Notes under the pieces: model-generated
The model's database searches: none
The model's input: only the letters and a program-made list of their open reading frames with translations
What the model was told of the DNA's origin: nothing
Translations under genes and position numbers: made by a program
In this document: in pieces, positions 10,493-20,941 of the stretch
How positions within the stretch are numbered: the stretch's first letter is position 1
Layout of the letters: each line of letters opens with the position of its first letter
Source: Arthonia radiata
Taxonomy: Eukaryota; Ascomycota; Arthoniomycetes; Arthoniales; Arthoniaceae
Length of the DNA stretch: 64,000 nt
Direction of reading: 5' to 3'
Assembly: GCA_002989075.1 (NCBI GenBank)
Contig: PSQN01000005.1
Span: 310,001 to 374,000, forward strand

Positions 10493-11621
10493 TCATTTAC
10501 TTCTCTTGTAAATCTTCTTCAGGAACTCTTGAAATACTTCCTTCTTCAACCCCTCGCTCTCGTCGACCATATCAATCATCTCTCGTATTCTCGTCACCTC
10601 AATCTCTTCATAGCCCGCATACACTACATCCAGGCTCATCTCTTTATACAGCTCCTTCACCCTCTTCTCCGCATTGTCATCCTTCCTTCCGTAGTTCTCC
10701 TCCAATACCCTTCTCTGCTCCGTGGTCGCCTTCTCCAACGCTTGGTTCACCAGCCAGCTGCATTTGTTGTCCTTGATATCCGTGCCGACTTTCCCCAGCG
10801 TCTCGGCATCGGCAAAGCAATCCAGAAAGTCATCTTGCACCTGAAAGTACTCGCCCATGGGCACCAGCACTTCCTTCGCCGTCGCTAGGTTCTTCTCGGT
10901 CGCGCGCCCACAGTAATGCAGAGCCAGTGCCACCGGCAAATAGAAGCTGTAGAACGCCGTCTTATATCGCACAATGAACCAGTATTTCTCCATGCTAAAC
11001 CGCCCCAGATCAACCTCATCCTCCGGCGCAGTCAGCAAATCGCACTGCTGCCCCATCTCCGTGCGGAACGTCACATCTTGAAACAACTCCACCATGCCCA
11101 GATAATTACTATGTTGCCGAAAGTGTTTCCGCAGGATCAGGAAGATCGCCGACTCCAGCATGAAGGCGTCGTTGATCGCGATCATGCCCACACCGGGCTT
11201 GCGGTACCAACAAGGCTGGCCCCGCCGGGTGATGCTAGAGTCCATGATGTCGTCGGAGACGAGGAAGAAGGCTTGGAGGAGCTCGATGAGCCAGCCGAGG
11301 AGGGCGGCTTCGTGGAATTTGGGGTGGGAGGGGGTGGTCAGGCTGGGGTCGCCGAGGAGGATGGAGGTCGTGTCGACTACGGAGAGGCCGCGGTTGCATT
11401 TTCCGCCGATGGTGTTGGCGTGGAGGGACTGTGGGTAGGTCAGTGAATGTACAAATGAAGGAAGGCGGTATTCTGAGAGTTGACATGGGTCTTGAGGGGG
11501 AACGAACGTCTTTGAACCAGTTGAGGGCGTTCTCTGGGAGATCATGGGATTGGCAGGCGGAGAGGACGTCGCTGACGAGGGATGGGAAGACGGACTCGAA
11601 GTCCTTGAGACTGGTTGGCAT
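10493..11621 (-). CDS. ERG20: Farnesyl diphosphate synthase
   Basis: Exons 11508..11621 and 10493..11428, 349 residues, close to the usual 350. The 79-bp intron has a weak donor (GTTCGT) but good branch and acceptor (CTGACCTACCCACAG), and its position restores the conserved [20 protein letters not shown] junction. Trans-prenyltransferase signatures are complete: first Asp-rich motif [17 protein letters not shown], second motif [10 protein letters not shown], and the basic C-terminus KKIYKRSK. Two bulky Phe just before the first Asp-rich motif ([14 protein letters not shown]) are the chain-length floor typical of C15 products, arguing for FPP rather than GGPP synthase. Established role: makes FPP from IPP and DMAPP for ergosterol, dolichol, quinone side chains and prenylation. 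Confidence 0.95.
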
Positions 11622-12409
11622 GATTGCCCTTTGGAGGGTGCGTACACCAGGAATCCGCAGTATGGTATATTTGACCTGGTGCTTGCATTCAATTCACCTC
11701 CATTGGCCGATTTGTGAGAGCCTTGGCAACCGCTAGCGTTCTCGAGGCGGCATTGCCACCCAATCCCCCAATCTGTCCTCCCTTCCTTATTCCCTAGCCT
11801 CCCTCTCATCTGCATCTCTCATCTGCGCGCTCTCTGAACCAATACGCGCTGTTAGCGTCATAGTTGACAATGTCGTCTCACCGTACAAGATTGCCCGGTT
11901 TTGTACTCCGAGCCGTCAGCACTTGCGACCCGTCGCCATACACCCGGGCCAACACGCCTATAAGATTCATTTAGCGACTGGTCTGACAGCTGTCGTTGTA
12001 CTATCCCAGCACTCGGAAAGGCGGCAATCAAGCTGCAGCAAACATGAAGAGTCTAAGAACGGACCTTTTGTGTGCTCCTCCTCCTCTGATACAAGTGTTC
12101 CTTGGCAATGACTATGAGAGGTGGCATATCGTAAGAAGACATGCACGTGCTCATGCTAATTAGTACTCGAGGAGGTTTTGCAAGGTCATCTGCTTCGCTG
12201 TTATTCCAAGATTTGTCGTAAGTCGTCTGCAGGTTGATTCAGCCTTTCACCCGAATACTTGTACATCGCAAGACATCAGCAAGGCTTGTCTGCTTTCCAT
12301 TCTAGTGCCAACACGAAGATACTGGTACAGTCACCCCGCAAGAGGTCTCTGGCAGTGCTAGTATAGTCACGAGCCTGAGACTACTGTCGTACACAGGTCC
12401 TTGTTCACC
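11622..12409. other. Divergent intergenic region
   Basis: About 790 bp between ERG20 (-) and the following orphan (+). Pyrimidine-rich near 11770-11840, otherwise nothing recognisable. Confidence 0.5.
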
Positions 12410-13288
12410 ATGGCTTCATCCTCCAACAACCCGCTGTCTGCGGCCGAACGGATCACCCACGCCGCGATGCACCCATTGCAGAAACTGTTCTCTCCACTGC
12501 ACGAAGCCATCGCACCTCTCGGCGGTGCACCGTCCAGGACACTCGAGCCCGAACTCAACGAGCTTGCCGGTCTCTTCCACGGGGTCCTCGAGGCCTGGCG
12601 AGGGAAACCCGAGCGACAGTCGGGCATGAGACCCGCACTGAATGAAAACCGCAACTACTTCAAGGGCATCCATGAGGAATATTGTTTCTGTCTTGGCTCT
12701 CTGTGGAAGTTGTTCAAAGCTACGCAAGGCAAACCAAAAACTGATCCGAAGGTCGCTGAGGACTGGTTCCACCTCTTGGTGCGCCTCCTGCAACTCGCAC
12801 AATTGGTTGATCGCGCCAGCATCCTGAATCCGGGGTTGAGGTCGCTGAAGAAGCCGCGCCATCTGAAGCTTTACGCCCAAGACCCAGACTTCGTCCAGGA
12901 GGACATTGACTTCCTCAGGTTCTTGCACATCGAAGCGTCGGCGGATCCGAAGGCGTACCAAAAGCAGGTGACTCAGCGCGCGATTTTGTATGCCCCTCGT
13001 GGTGTATATGCCATATTGGATGGTCTAGGAGGGGCTCCAGCTGTGATGTTCACCGACCTGGGTGGTCTCAGCGACGAGCAACTGGAGCGGTCGATCCATC
13101 CGGGAGAGCGGGCATGGTACAAGAAGCAGAGGGAGAGCATTGAGGCAGCCTATCAACTGGTGGGCATTCCAGCGTGGCTGCAACTGGAGAAAACCCCGAT
13201 GAAAGCGCCGGATGTTCACCAAGCGCTTCAATACGAGCGCTTCTGGGTGCTCAAGTCTGTGGTTGAGAAGCAGGCGAAGAAGAAGTAG
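12410..13288 (+). CDS. Conserved-looking orphan protein, about 292 aa
   Basis: Single exon. The open frame begins at TTG, but CACCATGG at 12410 gives a strong start (MASSSNNPLS). The product is soluble, rich in helices, with a Lys-rich terminus (EKQAKKK). Recognisable pieces include AMHPLQKLFSPLHEAIAPLG, YCFCLGSLWKLFKATQGKPK and PRGVYAILDGLGGAPAVMF, none of which I can tie to a named domain. No signal peptide and no membrane segment. Codon use looks like neighbouring genes, and the long uninterrupted frame argues for a real gene. Function unknown. Confidence 0.7.
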   Translation: MASSSNNPLSAAERITHAAMHPLQKLFSPLHEAIAPLGGAPSRTLEPELNELAGLFHGVLEAWRGKPERQSGMRPALNENRNYFKGIHEEYCFCLGSLWKLFKATQGKPKTDPKVAEDWFHLLVRLLQLAQLVDRASILNPGLRSLKKPRHLKLYAQDPDFVQEDIDFLRFLHIEASADPKAYQKQVTQRAILYAPRGVYAILDGLGGAPAVMFTDLGGLSDEQLERSIHPGERAWYKKQRESIEAAYQLVGIPAWLQLEKTPMKAPDVHQALQYERFWVLKSVVEKQAKKK

Positions 13289-13627
13289 GCTGCTGGGTTG
13301 AATACACGGGGATTACGAATGCGTTGAAAGGCTTCGTGCAACTGACTGTAAGCTTTAGCAGGATGGGCGGCATTTTCATCTGTGTTCAGCGTTCTCTCGC
13401 CACCTCTCTCTCAAGGGATCGCTTCACAAATTTGTGTATCAAGAGCGGAATCTAATAGAACTTTAGCAACGCTTAACATCAATTCAGCTATCAATCGGCG
13501 ACACAACACGTACTGACCCAGTATGTGAGAAAAGCTGTTGCCTCCAAGCAAGCGCGACTATGGACCACACTTCTGGAATTTTCCTCACTACTGTCAGCTG
13601 TTTTTCCAAAGCTCTTCATGCAACCCA
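13289..13627. other. Intergenic, 3' ends of two convergent units
   Basis: About 340 bp; nothing beyond likely 3' UTR sequence. Confidence 0.5.
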
Positions 13628-14879
13628 TCAATCGTCCAACCAACCATCTCGCCGGTCCAACCTTCGGCCGTGTTTGTCATGAAGTTCAAGATCAACTTCA
13701 GTAGTTTTCCCAATGCCTGCGTTTGGCACGTGGTTGAGTCTCTCTGTTGACGTTGTTGAAGTTGCAAGGGCTTGATGAGTCGTGGACCTGCTCGTCAGAG
13801 TAGCCAATCTTAGCGAAGTGGCACTCGAAGTAGCTCCAATCCTCGAAAAGGTATGATGGTCTCGGTAATGACTGTAAAGCTGATGAGCGGCCGGAAGGCA
13901 GGCGACGATGATCAACCCGAGCTGCTCCGCACAGCTCCAGTACGTCAATGGAACAAGGTCCCCTAGCATGTCGATCAGCTTTCTAGCTTCTCCCGCTGCG
14001 AGTCTATCATGCAGTCACTCACAATTTGCGTCGGGCGAATGGTAATTGACCGTGACCACCCTAGCAATGCTGCATGCCCCTGTCAAAGCACTGCATCCAA
14101 TAAGGAAGCAAAATGTTGCTTTGCTTTTATGTCAAGCTGTGAGCCCTTCACTACTAGGAATGGAAACAACGAGATCATGAGATCGATCAAGGCGTTGAAT
14201 GCTGACTCGAGTTAGCTTTCCTTGCATCTCGAAATGCGAAACACCGGCATCGCGTACCTAGGATGACCCTAACAACGACATCTTGAACGCCGGTATTAAG
14301 GCACCGAGCCTGTGATCTTTGTCCCTTACCGCCGGGTGCACATGCAGTGCTGTAGACTAACACGGTGGCCAACCAAAGACATGCATTCAAGATCATACAG
14401 ACACCGAGATAGGCTCGCCAGGAGCGCGTTTTCTGCACCACACGGAAGAGCAAGAGGCATATCGATGCCCTCGAGAGCACCCTGCTTGTTCCACCTAGAG
14501 TGTTCGACGCAATGTTCCATCGGTATTCAAGAACTTATTGTCTTGGAGTGAATGTGTAGGAATGGCGTCCGCTTCCTGTATATCTGGCCCAACTCAGTGG
14601 CGAACCATCCGAGAGCGAAAATCTGCAATAGCAATATCAGTCCAAGATGTACATGGCCGGAGTTCTCGACAAAGCAATAGTGTTCTCGGGATAATCCAAT
14701 ACCAATGCTGGAATGATGGTGTAATCGTCCCATCCAAGAGCTTGCTTGATCCAGAAGCGTGTGTATATGCGCACGATGACCAACACGCTCGCAACTGAAC
14801 TCATGACGGCAAAAATGATTGGCTGCCCTGGGATTGCTCTGTTGTTGACTCTAACATCGTGAACGCCAATTGTGGCCAT
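13628..14879 (-). pseudogene. PTH11-like fungal rhodopsin-domain gene, apparently decayed
   Basis: Pieces of one seven-helix rhodopsin-domain protein lie in order on the minus strand: MSSVASVLVIVRIYTRFWIK with GWDDY (14879 to about 14690), GSGRHSYTF (about 14570), SRASICLLLFRVV with ACLWLATVLVYSTACAP (14480 to 14330), ALIDLMISLFPFLVVKGSQ (about 14190), and ANW-DLVPLTYWSCAEQLGLIIVACLP (14050 to 13880). At least two introns are plausible (GTACGC to GTCAG near 14255-14200; GTGAGT to CTAG near 14030-13965). However, the conserved frame meets a TAA at 14535-14537 and a one-base shift near 14080-14090. I therefore call a pseudogene; unusual splicing could rescue part of it. Family members are plasma-membrane receptors, some acting in host surface sensing. 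Confidence 0.6.
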
Positions 14880-17142
14880 GATGGACGCTAGGCGCTGATT
14901 GGACTGCTCTCCCCTACCCGGCTGGGAAAAGGCAAACTGAACGTCAAGGAAATGGTCTTCCCGGTGTGCTTAAATACACAAGTCGTTGGTCGCCTGCTAC
15001 AGGCAGCCCACGGTATGAGAAGATAGGCCGAACCCAGACATCTGTCATTACATGGTCGATCGTCTCGTTTATATGTGGTATATACAAAACGCCACATGGC
15101 AGAAGACGTCGATACCTCAGATATGAAAGCACATTGTCCATCGACTATTGTGGCGGCACGCTCAAAGTATGGCCAATGACACGACAAGATATGCCGCGTT
15201 GATTGCACATGCATTGTCGGTCAGTGGTCACGCAGGCAGACGATTATCATTGAGGCGACACTTCTAGCATTCGGCTGGAAGCCTCCGTACAAATCACACA
15301 AGCACAAAGGAGGCACGGAGCTGCTTGACTGATGTAGTTCTCAGGGGTACCTTGCGGAGTCAACGAGGTCAGTTCCAGCTTCTCAAGGCTGCAGATCCAA
15401 AGCCGTCTTGGGCGAGGCGTAAACCATTTTCATTAGCCGGCTGCCTACAACTCATTCCACTTTTGCTGGTCTCGGAGGAAAATGATAACGATGCGTTACG
15501 AAATTGCTTGCTCGGCCGCGTATCCGTCTTCCTTTTTGGAAAAGCGTGCCCCGTGTTTGTTAGACTGAATATGACCATAATGAGCGCTGTAAGATCCTTC
15601 CAGATCAAAGCTTTGCCAACGAGCATAAATGTAGCGTTAAAAGCCGCAGAGTATCCTTGCTCAACCCTTGTAGATACCTTACATGCGGCACAGCATCACA
15701 CTGCGACCACGAGGCACAGACATTTTGAAGGTACACGCAAGAAGAGTCTCTCAAGCGAACGAATGTATATTAACATATCCTGTCGAATATTCCCAGCGTG
15801 ATGTCACAAGACTGAAGAAATCCGCCTCTCACTCGGTTCACCTGCTTACAGCTCCTTGAGGAATGCATTTCACGATCAACTTACGCTGCGCGAAGAGTCA
15901 GAAGTGCCGCAACTGTCTCATTTGCGTAGCGTAGGCAAACACACAGGCCACGATGTCCGGAACGCACGCGATTGGATCAAAGTACGATGGTTCTTGTTCG
16001 CCTGTACGCCAGCTGTCTAACTTATCGAGATGTACTGTACGTCTCTCAGATAGAGGTGAGTATCTAAGCTGCCTGCCAAACATATTCGAGTTGTCGAGCA
16101 CAATACATAGGATACTGCAACAGATTGACTTGGAAGATAAGACAAGAAAAGAATCAGCACTGCTAGAAATGAAAGCTTACAGTCCAGGTCAATCCATGTC
16201 TTCTGTCGTCCCGGCTTTCGCTCTCGGGTAGTCTGGAATAGAAGAGAGCCGCATGTGGACCTGGGCTGAACAAGAAGCGCTGTGAAAAGCCGGGGGGAAG
16301 CGTTTAGTCGCAGCCGAGGCGGCAGCATGCATGCATCCGTTTCGATTTTGCAGATCGTTGGAGAGCTTCGGTAACCACTTAGAGAGAATAGACAGCCGCC
16401 AGCTCTGACGCTGTGAGTACAGGTGTCCCTGCACAAGAAAGAAGGCTCTCGTGGTGGATACCGTGTAAACATGATCTCACGGTTTTAGATGAATAGTGAT
16501 GCCTCATTTGGGTTGCCGAGGTCAATCGCAGCCTGCTTTATAAGGCATGAATCGGGCAGGCTCCGCAACGGCCCCCGTCCACGCTGTTTGAGCGATAGTT
16601 GAGCTTGGTGGTTCCGTGGGCTATTTGACGTCCTGTAATGCGCATTTCAATGTCAATCCGCTCCTGCCATCGATAGTTTTTGGCTTGCATCAAAAGAAGA
16701 GTGTGTGAGAACTAAGATGCGATGATACAACAAGACTCGGTGATTTTTTGGTAACCTCCCTCCCCACTGTAATCTACCTATTCAATGATTGGCTCACATA
16801 ATCGCGACGCCGCATACATGCGCACGATGCGTCTGCGTTGCTGCGATAAATGCAGTCCGCATTCTGCCGGTACGAGACCTCTACATGTGTGACATAAACG
16901 CAAGGGGGGCCCTGAGACCCCGTGGGCCCATGTATCCCCCGCTCGGTAGCAGCTGATTGCAGCGGCGTAGCCTCGCTCATCCTCATTATCTCAGGAAGCG
17001 TGCCGAACCTTTACCTTCTCAGCCGCGCAAGAAATATCCTTACCATCTATGCAAAGCCCTTCAGTCGAGGCTATTCAACTTCTAGCTTCTCGATCCTCGA
17101 CCTCCTCAGCTTCTACCCGAAGACTTCGACCGCCACACCAAA
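14880..17142. other. Gene-empty accessory stretch
   Basis: About 2.3 kb with no supportable gene. Open frames are short. A minus-strand frame at 15369-15700 contains VGKALIWKDLTALIMVIFSL, faintly like the helix-2 region of the neighbouring rhodopsin family. The last 300 bp should hold the promoter of the MFS gene. Confidence 0.5.
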
Positions 17143-18657
17143 ATGAAGGGCACTAAACTCGGCACTGCTCGCGCCTATTGGCTAGGTACAGTGCTCTGTC
17201 TCGCTGGCTTTCTCTTTGGTTACGACAGCGGTATCGTGGGTGGCGTTCTCACCCTCAAATCGTATCAATCCGACTTCCACTTTGGTCCGGGAACCTCTAC
17301 CTCCGCGACGAAAGCGCAGTCGTTGGCAGTTTCCCTTCAGAATCTAGGGGCTTTCGTGGCCTGCTTTTTGATATGGCCGGTCAACAAACGACTGGGCCGC
17401 AAGCCGTCGCTGATGATCTGTTCCTTCGTTTTTTGCGTCGGTGCTACGATCCAGACCATAAGTACGCAGTCGCTCTCGGCATTCTATGTCGCGCGCGTCA
17501 TTGCGGGTCTCGGACTGGGTGGCGCTACTGTAGTGGTGCCGATATTCTCCAGTGAGACGACCCCGAAAGAGCTGCGCGGGCAAATCGGGTGTTTCGTCCA
17601 GCTTTTCTTTACTATCGGTATCTTTGTGTCTTACTGGGTGGATTACGGCCTCAGCAAGAATATGAAGCCCTCCTCACGACAGTGGCAAATCCCCATCGGC
17701 CTACAGCTAATTCCGGCCGGGCTATTAGGGGTTGGAACTTTGGTACTCCCGGAATCGATAAGATGGCATATCCAGCGCGGGGAGCACGACAAGGCATGGA
17801 AGTCGCTTACCTGGATGCGCGGAAGCAACAGCGCAGAGGTAAAGGACGAGATGGACGAGATCAAAACAGGAGTCCTGCTCGAGATAGCTGAGATGGAGGG
17901 ACTGACTATAGCAGAGCTGCTCACAGGCACATCACTCAGACTTATAATTACGGCGTTTCTTATCTTCATGGCACAGCAGGCTACCGGAGCAACCGCGTTC
18001 GCATACTTCAGCTCACAATACTTCAACTCGATGGTAGGCAGCGACGGACAAGAGTCGCTTCTCCTCTCTGGAATCTTTGGCGTTATCAAAGTCGTAGCCT
18101 GCGGCTTCTTTGTGTTCGTACTGGCGAACCGCGTTGGCCGCCGTCGCCCACTGATCTGGGGTGCGATTGGTATGTCAATCACTATGGTGATTGGTGCCGC
18201 AGTTGTCGCCACACATCCCAATCCAACTCACGTCACGTCAAGTGGAATCGCCACAGTCGCTATGATATACTTGTTCGTTATCATCTACAACATGAGCTGG
18301 GGCGGGCTCCCCTGGCCGTATGTAAGCGAAATATTCCCCACGCGCATTCGAGAGGTTGGTGTCGGCGTCGGGGTCGCCAGTCAGTGGCTTTGGTCGTTCG
18401 TGTTTACGCTCGTGACGCCGTATATGATCCAGAACATGGGCGTAGGCGGTTACGGAACGTTTGTCTTTTGGGCCATCTGTAACCTCATTATCGCGGTTGT
18501 GTCGTTTTTCTTCGTGAGAGAGACGAACAGAAAAGCTTGGAGGAGATCAATGCGGAATTTTTGGGCAAGAAGAAGGAGTACGTTGACAGACTGGAAAATG
18601 TGGGCGTCGATATTGAAGGCGAAGATTGTGCAGTTAAACCAGACAGTTTCTCACTGA
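17143..18657 (+). CDS. MFS sugar porter (quinate-permease-like), C-terminus frameshifted
   Basis: A single-exon twelve-helix transporter of the major facilitator sugar porter family. Signatures: FGYDSGIVGGVL in helix 1, NKRLGRKPSLM after helix 2, ARVIAGLGLGGATVVVPIFS in helix 4, PESIRWHIQRGEHDKA after helix 6, NRVGRRRPLIWG after helix 8, and PWPYVSEIFPTRIRE before the last helices. Overall it resembles fungal quinate or hexose permeases; substrate cannot be fixed. Odd: the final signature normally reads RETKGKSLEEIN. Here the frame gives RETNRKAWRRSMRN, while the neighbouring frame reads LEEINAEFLGKKKEYV and runs to a stop at 18669-18671. A one-base loss in the A4 run at 18531-18534 explains it. 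Either a sequence error or a real change limited to the cytosolic tail. Confidence 0.9.
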   Translation: MKGTKLGTARAYWLGTVLCLAGFLFGYDSGIVGGVLTLKSYQSDFHFGPGTSTSATKAQSLAVSLQNLGAFVACFLIWPVNKRLGRKPSLMICSFVFCVGATIQTISTQSLSAFYVARVIAGLGLGGATVVVPIFSSETTPKELRGQIGCFVQLFFTIGIFVSYWVDYGLSKNMKPSSRQWQIPIGLQLIPAGLLGVGTLVLPESIRWHIQRGEHDKAWKSLTWMRGSNSAEVKDEMDEIKTGVLLEIAEMEGLTIAELLTGTSLRLIITAFLIFMAQQATGATAFAYFSSQYFNSMVGSDGQESLLLSGIFGVIKVVACGFFVFVLANRVGRRRPLIWGAIGMSITMVIGAAVVATHPNPTHVTSSGIATVAMIYLFVIIYNMSWGGLPWPYVSEIFPTRIREVGVGVGVASQWLWSFVFTLVTPYMIQNMGVGGYGTFVFWAICNLIIAVVSFFFVRETNRKAWRRSMRNFWARRRSTLTDWKMWASILKAKIVQLNQTVSH

Positions 18658-18671
18658 AGAGGATTCACTGA

Positions 18672-19376
18672 TGGCAATTAATAAAGCCGCTGCACTCGAC
18701 CGACTCTACAGAATGCGTTGCGATTACTCTTTGCAACCATGGCTGTGCTTACCAACATCGAGCTTCATTGAACATCCATGCACATGAGATCACAACCTCG
18801 ACTCACTTTCAATCAAGAGTTCCAACACCTCAGCCACTAAGCTGTATTTCACATTCCTTCTCAACAACCATCCATCGTTCCCCACTACCCTCGAGCCGTC
18901 TCCACTCATCTCTAGGGACACTCATCTTCTTGATCTAAGCTTGGAGGATTCATCGTAGACTGCATTCGCGTTGGTCAGATGGCACCAGGTTTACTCTATG
19001 CGATCAGTGCCATTTCTAATCCCAGTGCGCATTTCATTCCATGGAAACAGGACTTGCATGGAAAGTAGCATCAACCATGCGTTGCGGACCGACCGCCGCC
19101 TTAGAGCTGGCTGTGCTAGCGTAACGTAATACGTCTGATCTTGCAATGCACTCCATGCATGCGCCCTGCACAGTTCAGTGGGACGACAGGGGAGCTCAAG
19201 CTTCGCCTTTGACTTCCCCACTCTAGCAATAGCTTGCTGTATGTAACATACCAGTCAGACATGTTACTGCGTGATATCCATTTTTCATTACCGTTCTCAC
19301 ACCTCTTCTCTTCGACTCCACGTTCCTTCCGATCACTCGAGGACTGCAGCTCCAAGCTATCTCTTCACGCTTCAAA
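18672..19376. other. Intergenic between MFS and dioxygenase genes
   Basis: About 700 bp in tandem orientation. Pyrimidine-rich tracts at 18830-18910 and 19300-19340; otherwise no feature recognised. Confidence 0.5.
18680..18685 (+). terminator. AATAAA polyadenylation-like signal
   Basis: AATAAA lies 23 bp after the written stop of the MFS gene and 9 bp after the stop in the shifted frame. A plausible 3'-end signal; fungal signals are loose. Confidence 0.35.
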
Positions 19377-20812
19377 ATGACACCAAGCATCGACAGCATC
19401 CAGCCACCAAAGCAGCCGGCACCTGCACCAACCAAAGGTCCTTTCGACTACAAGGAAGTCGCCATCTCAAGCATGAACGACTACTCGCAGGAGAACGAGC
19501 TCAACGGCATCGGCGATTTCCAGAAGGCATCTTACCCCAACTATCTCCCTAAATGGGACAAAAGCGTTCAGTAAGCCATTAACCTTCCCCCTCTCCGCCG
19601 TTACTGTCACCACCCGGAACGACCACCATGTCTAACAAACCAGCCTTCCCCCACTTGAACCCTTCACCCATCACGACCCAGGCCTGGACGCCGACCCCTC
19701 CCTCCCCAACCTATTTCCCAAGGGTGCACAAGCCTACGCTGAAGACTTGACAGCTACCATCGGCGCCGAAGTCCATGGCATCCAACTCTCTTCGCTCATC
19801 TCACCCCATGCAGACCCTGCGACCGCCACGGCCGCAAAGAACGAGCTCGCCCTCTACGTCGCCCGCAAACGCGTCGTCGCCTTCCGCGACCAGGATTTCG
19901 CCGATCTCCCTATTGCCTCCGCCGTGGAATTCGCCAAACACTTCGGGCGGCTGCACGTGCACCCCACCAGCCCGAGCCCAGACGGGCACCCGGAGGTACA
20001 TATCGTGCACAGGGGCGCAGGCGATACGACGGCGAAAGAGTTCCTGAGTGAGAGGACGAACAGCACGGCATGGCATACGGATATCAGCTACGAGGAGCAG
20101 CCGCCGGGATGCACGTTTTTGTATGTTCTGGATGCGCCCGCGGCGGGGGGCGATACGCTCTTCAGTTCCATGGTCGAGGCGTACAATCGATTGAGTCCGG
20201 CGTTTCAGGCGTTGCTGAGGGGATTGAAGGCTGTGCATAGTGGGTTTGAGCAGGCTGCTGTTGTAGGTTGGGCGACGCAGGACGAAAAGGGGTATAAGGA
20301 AGGCTGATGCAAAGCAGGCCCGAGAGAGAGACAGTGTGGTACGACGAGAGCCGACCGCAACTGTGCACCCAGTCGTACGGACGCATCCAGTAACAGGGGA
20401 GAGGGCGCTTTATGTGAATCCGCAGTGTGAGTCTCAAGCCGACTCAATCTGTTGGGTTGAACGCGATGTGAAAATTGATGGTTTCGCACAGTTACGCGGA
20501 AGATTGTAGGATTCAAGAAAGAGGAAAGTGACTGGCTGCTCAAGTTCTTGTTTGAGCATATTGGATTTGGAATGGACTTTCAGTGTCGACTCAAGTGGAA
20601 GAAGGGAACTGTAGTTGTATGGGATGTAAGTTGTCGTTTCCAGCCTAGTTATCTGGTCGGAACGTGTTTAATGAGGTGTGGAACGATCGACTGACGATGT
20701 ACAGAACCGCGTTACAGCACATTCAGCTACACTGGATTGGCAGGACGGGCAGCGCAGGCACATCGCAAGGATCACACCTCAGGCTGAGGTGCCTTTTGAT
20801 AGCTCTTGCTGA
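19377..20812 (+). CDS. TauD/TfdA-family Fe(II)/2-oxoglutarate dioxygenase
   Basis: Five exons: 19377..19570, 19644..20262, 20318..20426, 20492..20625, 20705..20812 (introns 73, 55, 65 and 79 bp, all GT-AG), 387 residues, the usual fungal TauD length. All joins keep the frame and rebuild the family consensus: SGFEQAAV-ARERDSVVRRE, LYVNPQ-FTRKIVGFKKEES, TVVVWD-NRVTAHSATLDW. The 2-His-1-Asp iron facial triad is present as AWHTDISYEE and VTAHSAT, and the 2-oxoglutarate-binding Arg as RRHIARITP. Known family chemistry: oxidation of sulfonates, alpha-keto-acid or related small substrates with CO2 release; fungal substrates are mostly unknown. Follows the sugar porter in tandem, which may suggest a small nutrient-use pair. 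Convergent with the next gene (129 bp). Confidence 0.92.
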
Positions 20813-20941
20813 GCTTCAAAGTAGGATTCGCGAAAGATGTATGCTGATAAATGTCAGGCTGAGGTAGGCTGTCAAATGTACGACTTGCTTCACTGACCTC
20901 CTCAACGCAATTCATCACAATCGGCTCCATCAGGGTGTCGG

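Noticed and set aside
11429-11507. ERG20 frameshift
   Set aside because: The frame change is explained by an intron with weak donor but good branch and acceptor, at a junction that restores the conserved sequence.
13289-17142. Transposon or other mobile element in the gene-poor stretch
   Set aside because: No transposase, reverse transcriptase, terminal repeats or target duplications could be seen by eye.
20263-20317. Apparent frameshift or stop in the TauD gene
   Set aside because: A 55-bp GTAGGT...GCTGATGCAAAGCAG intron joins the two frames in phase and rebuilds the family consensus.
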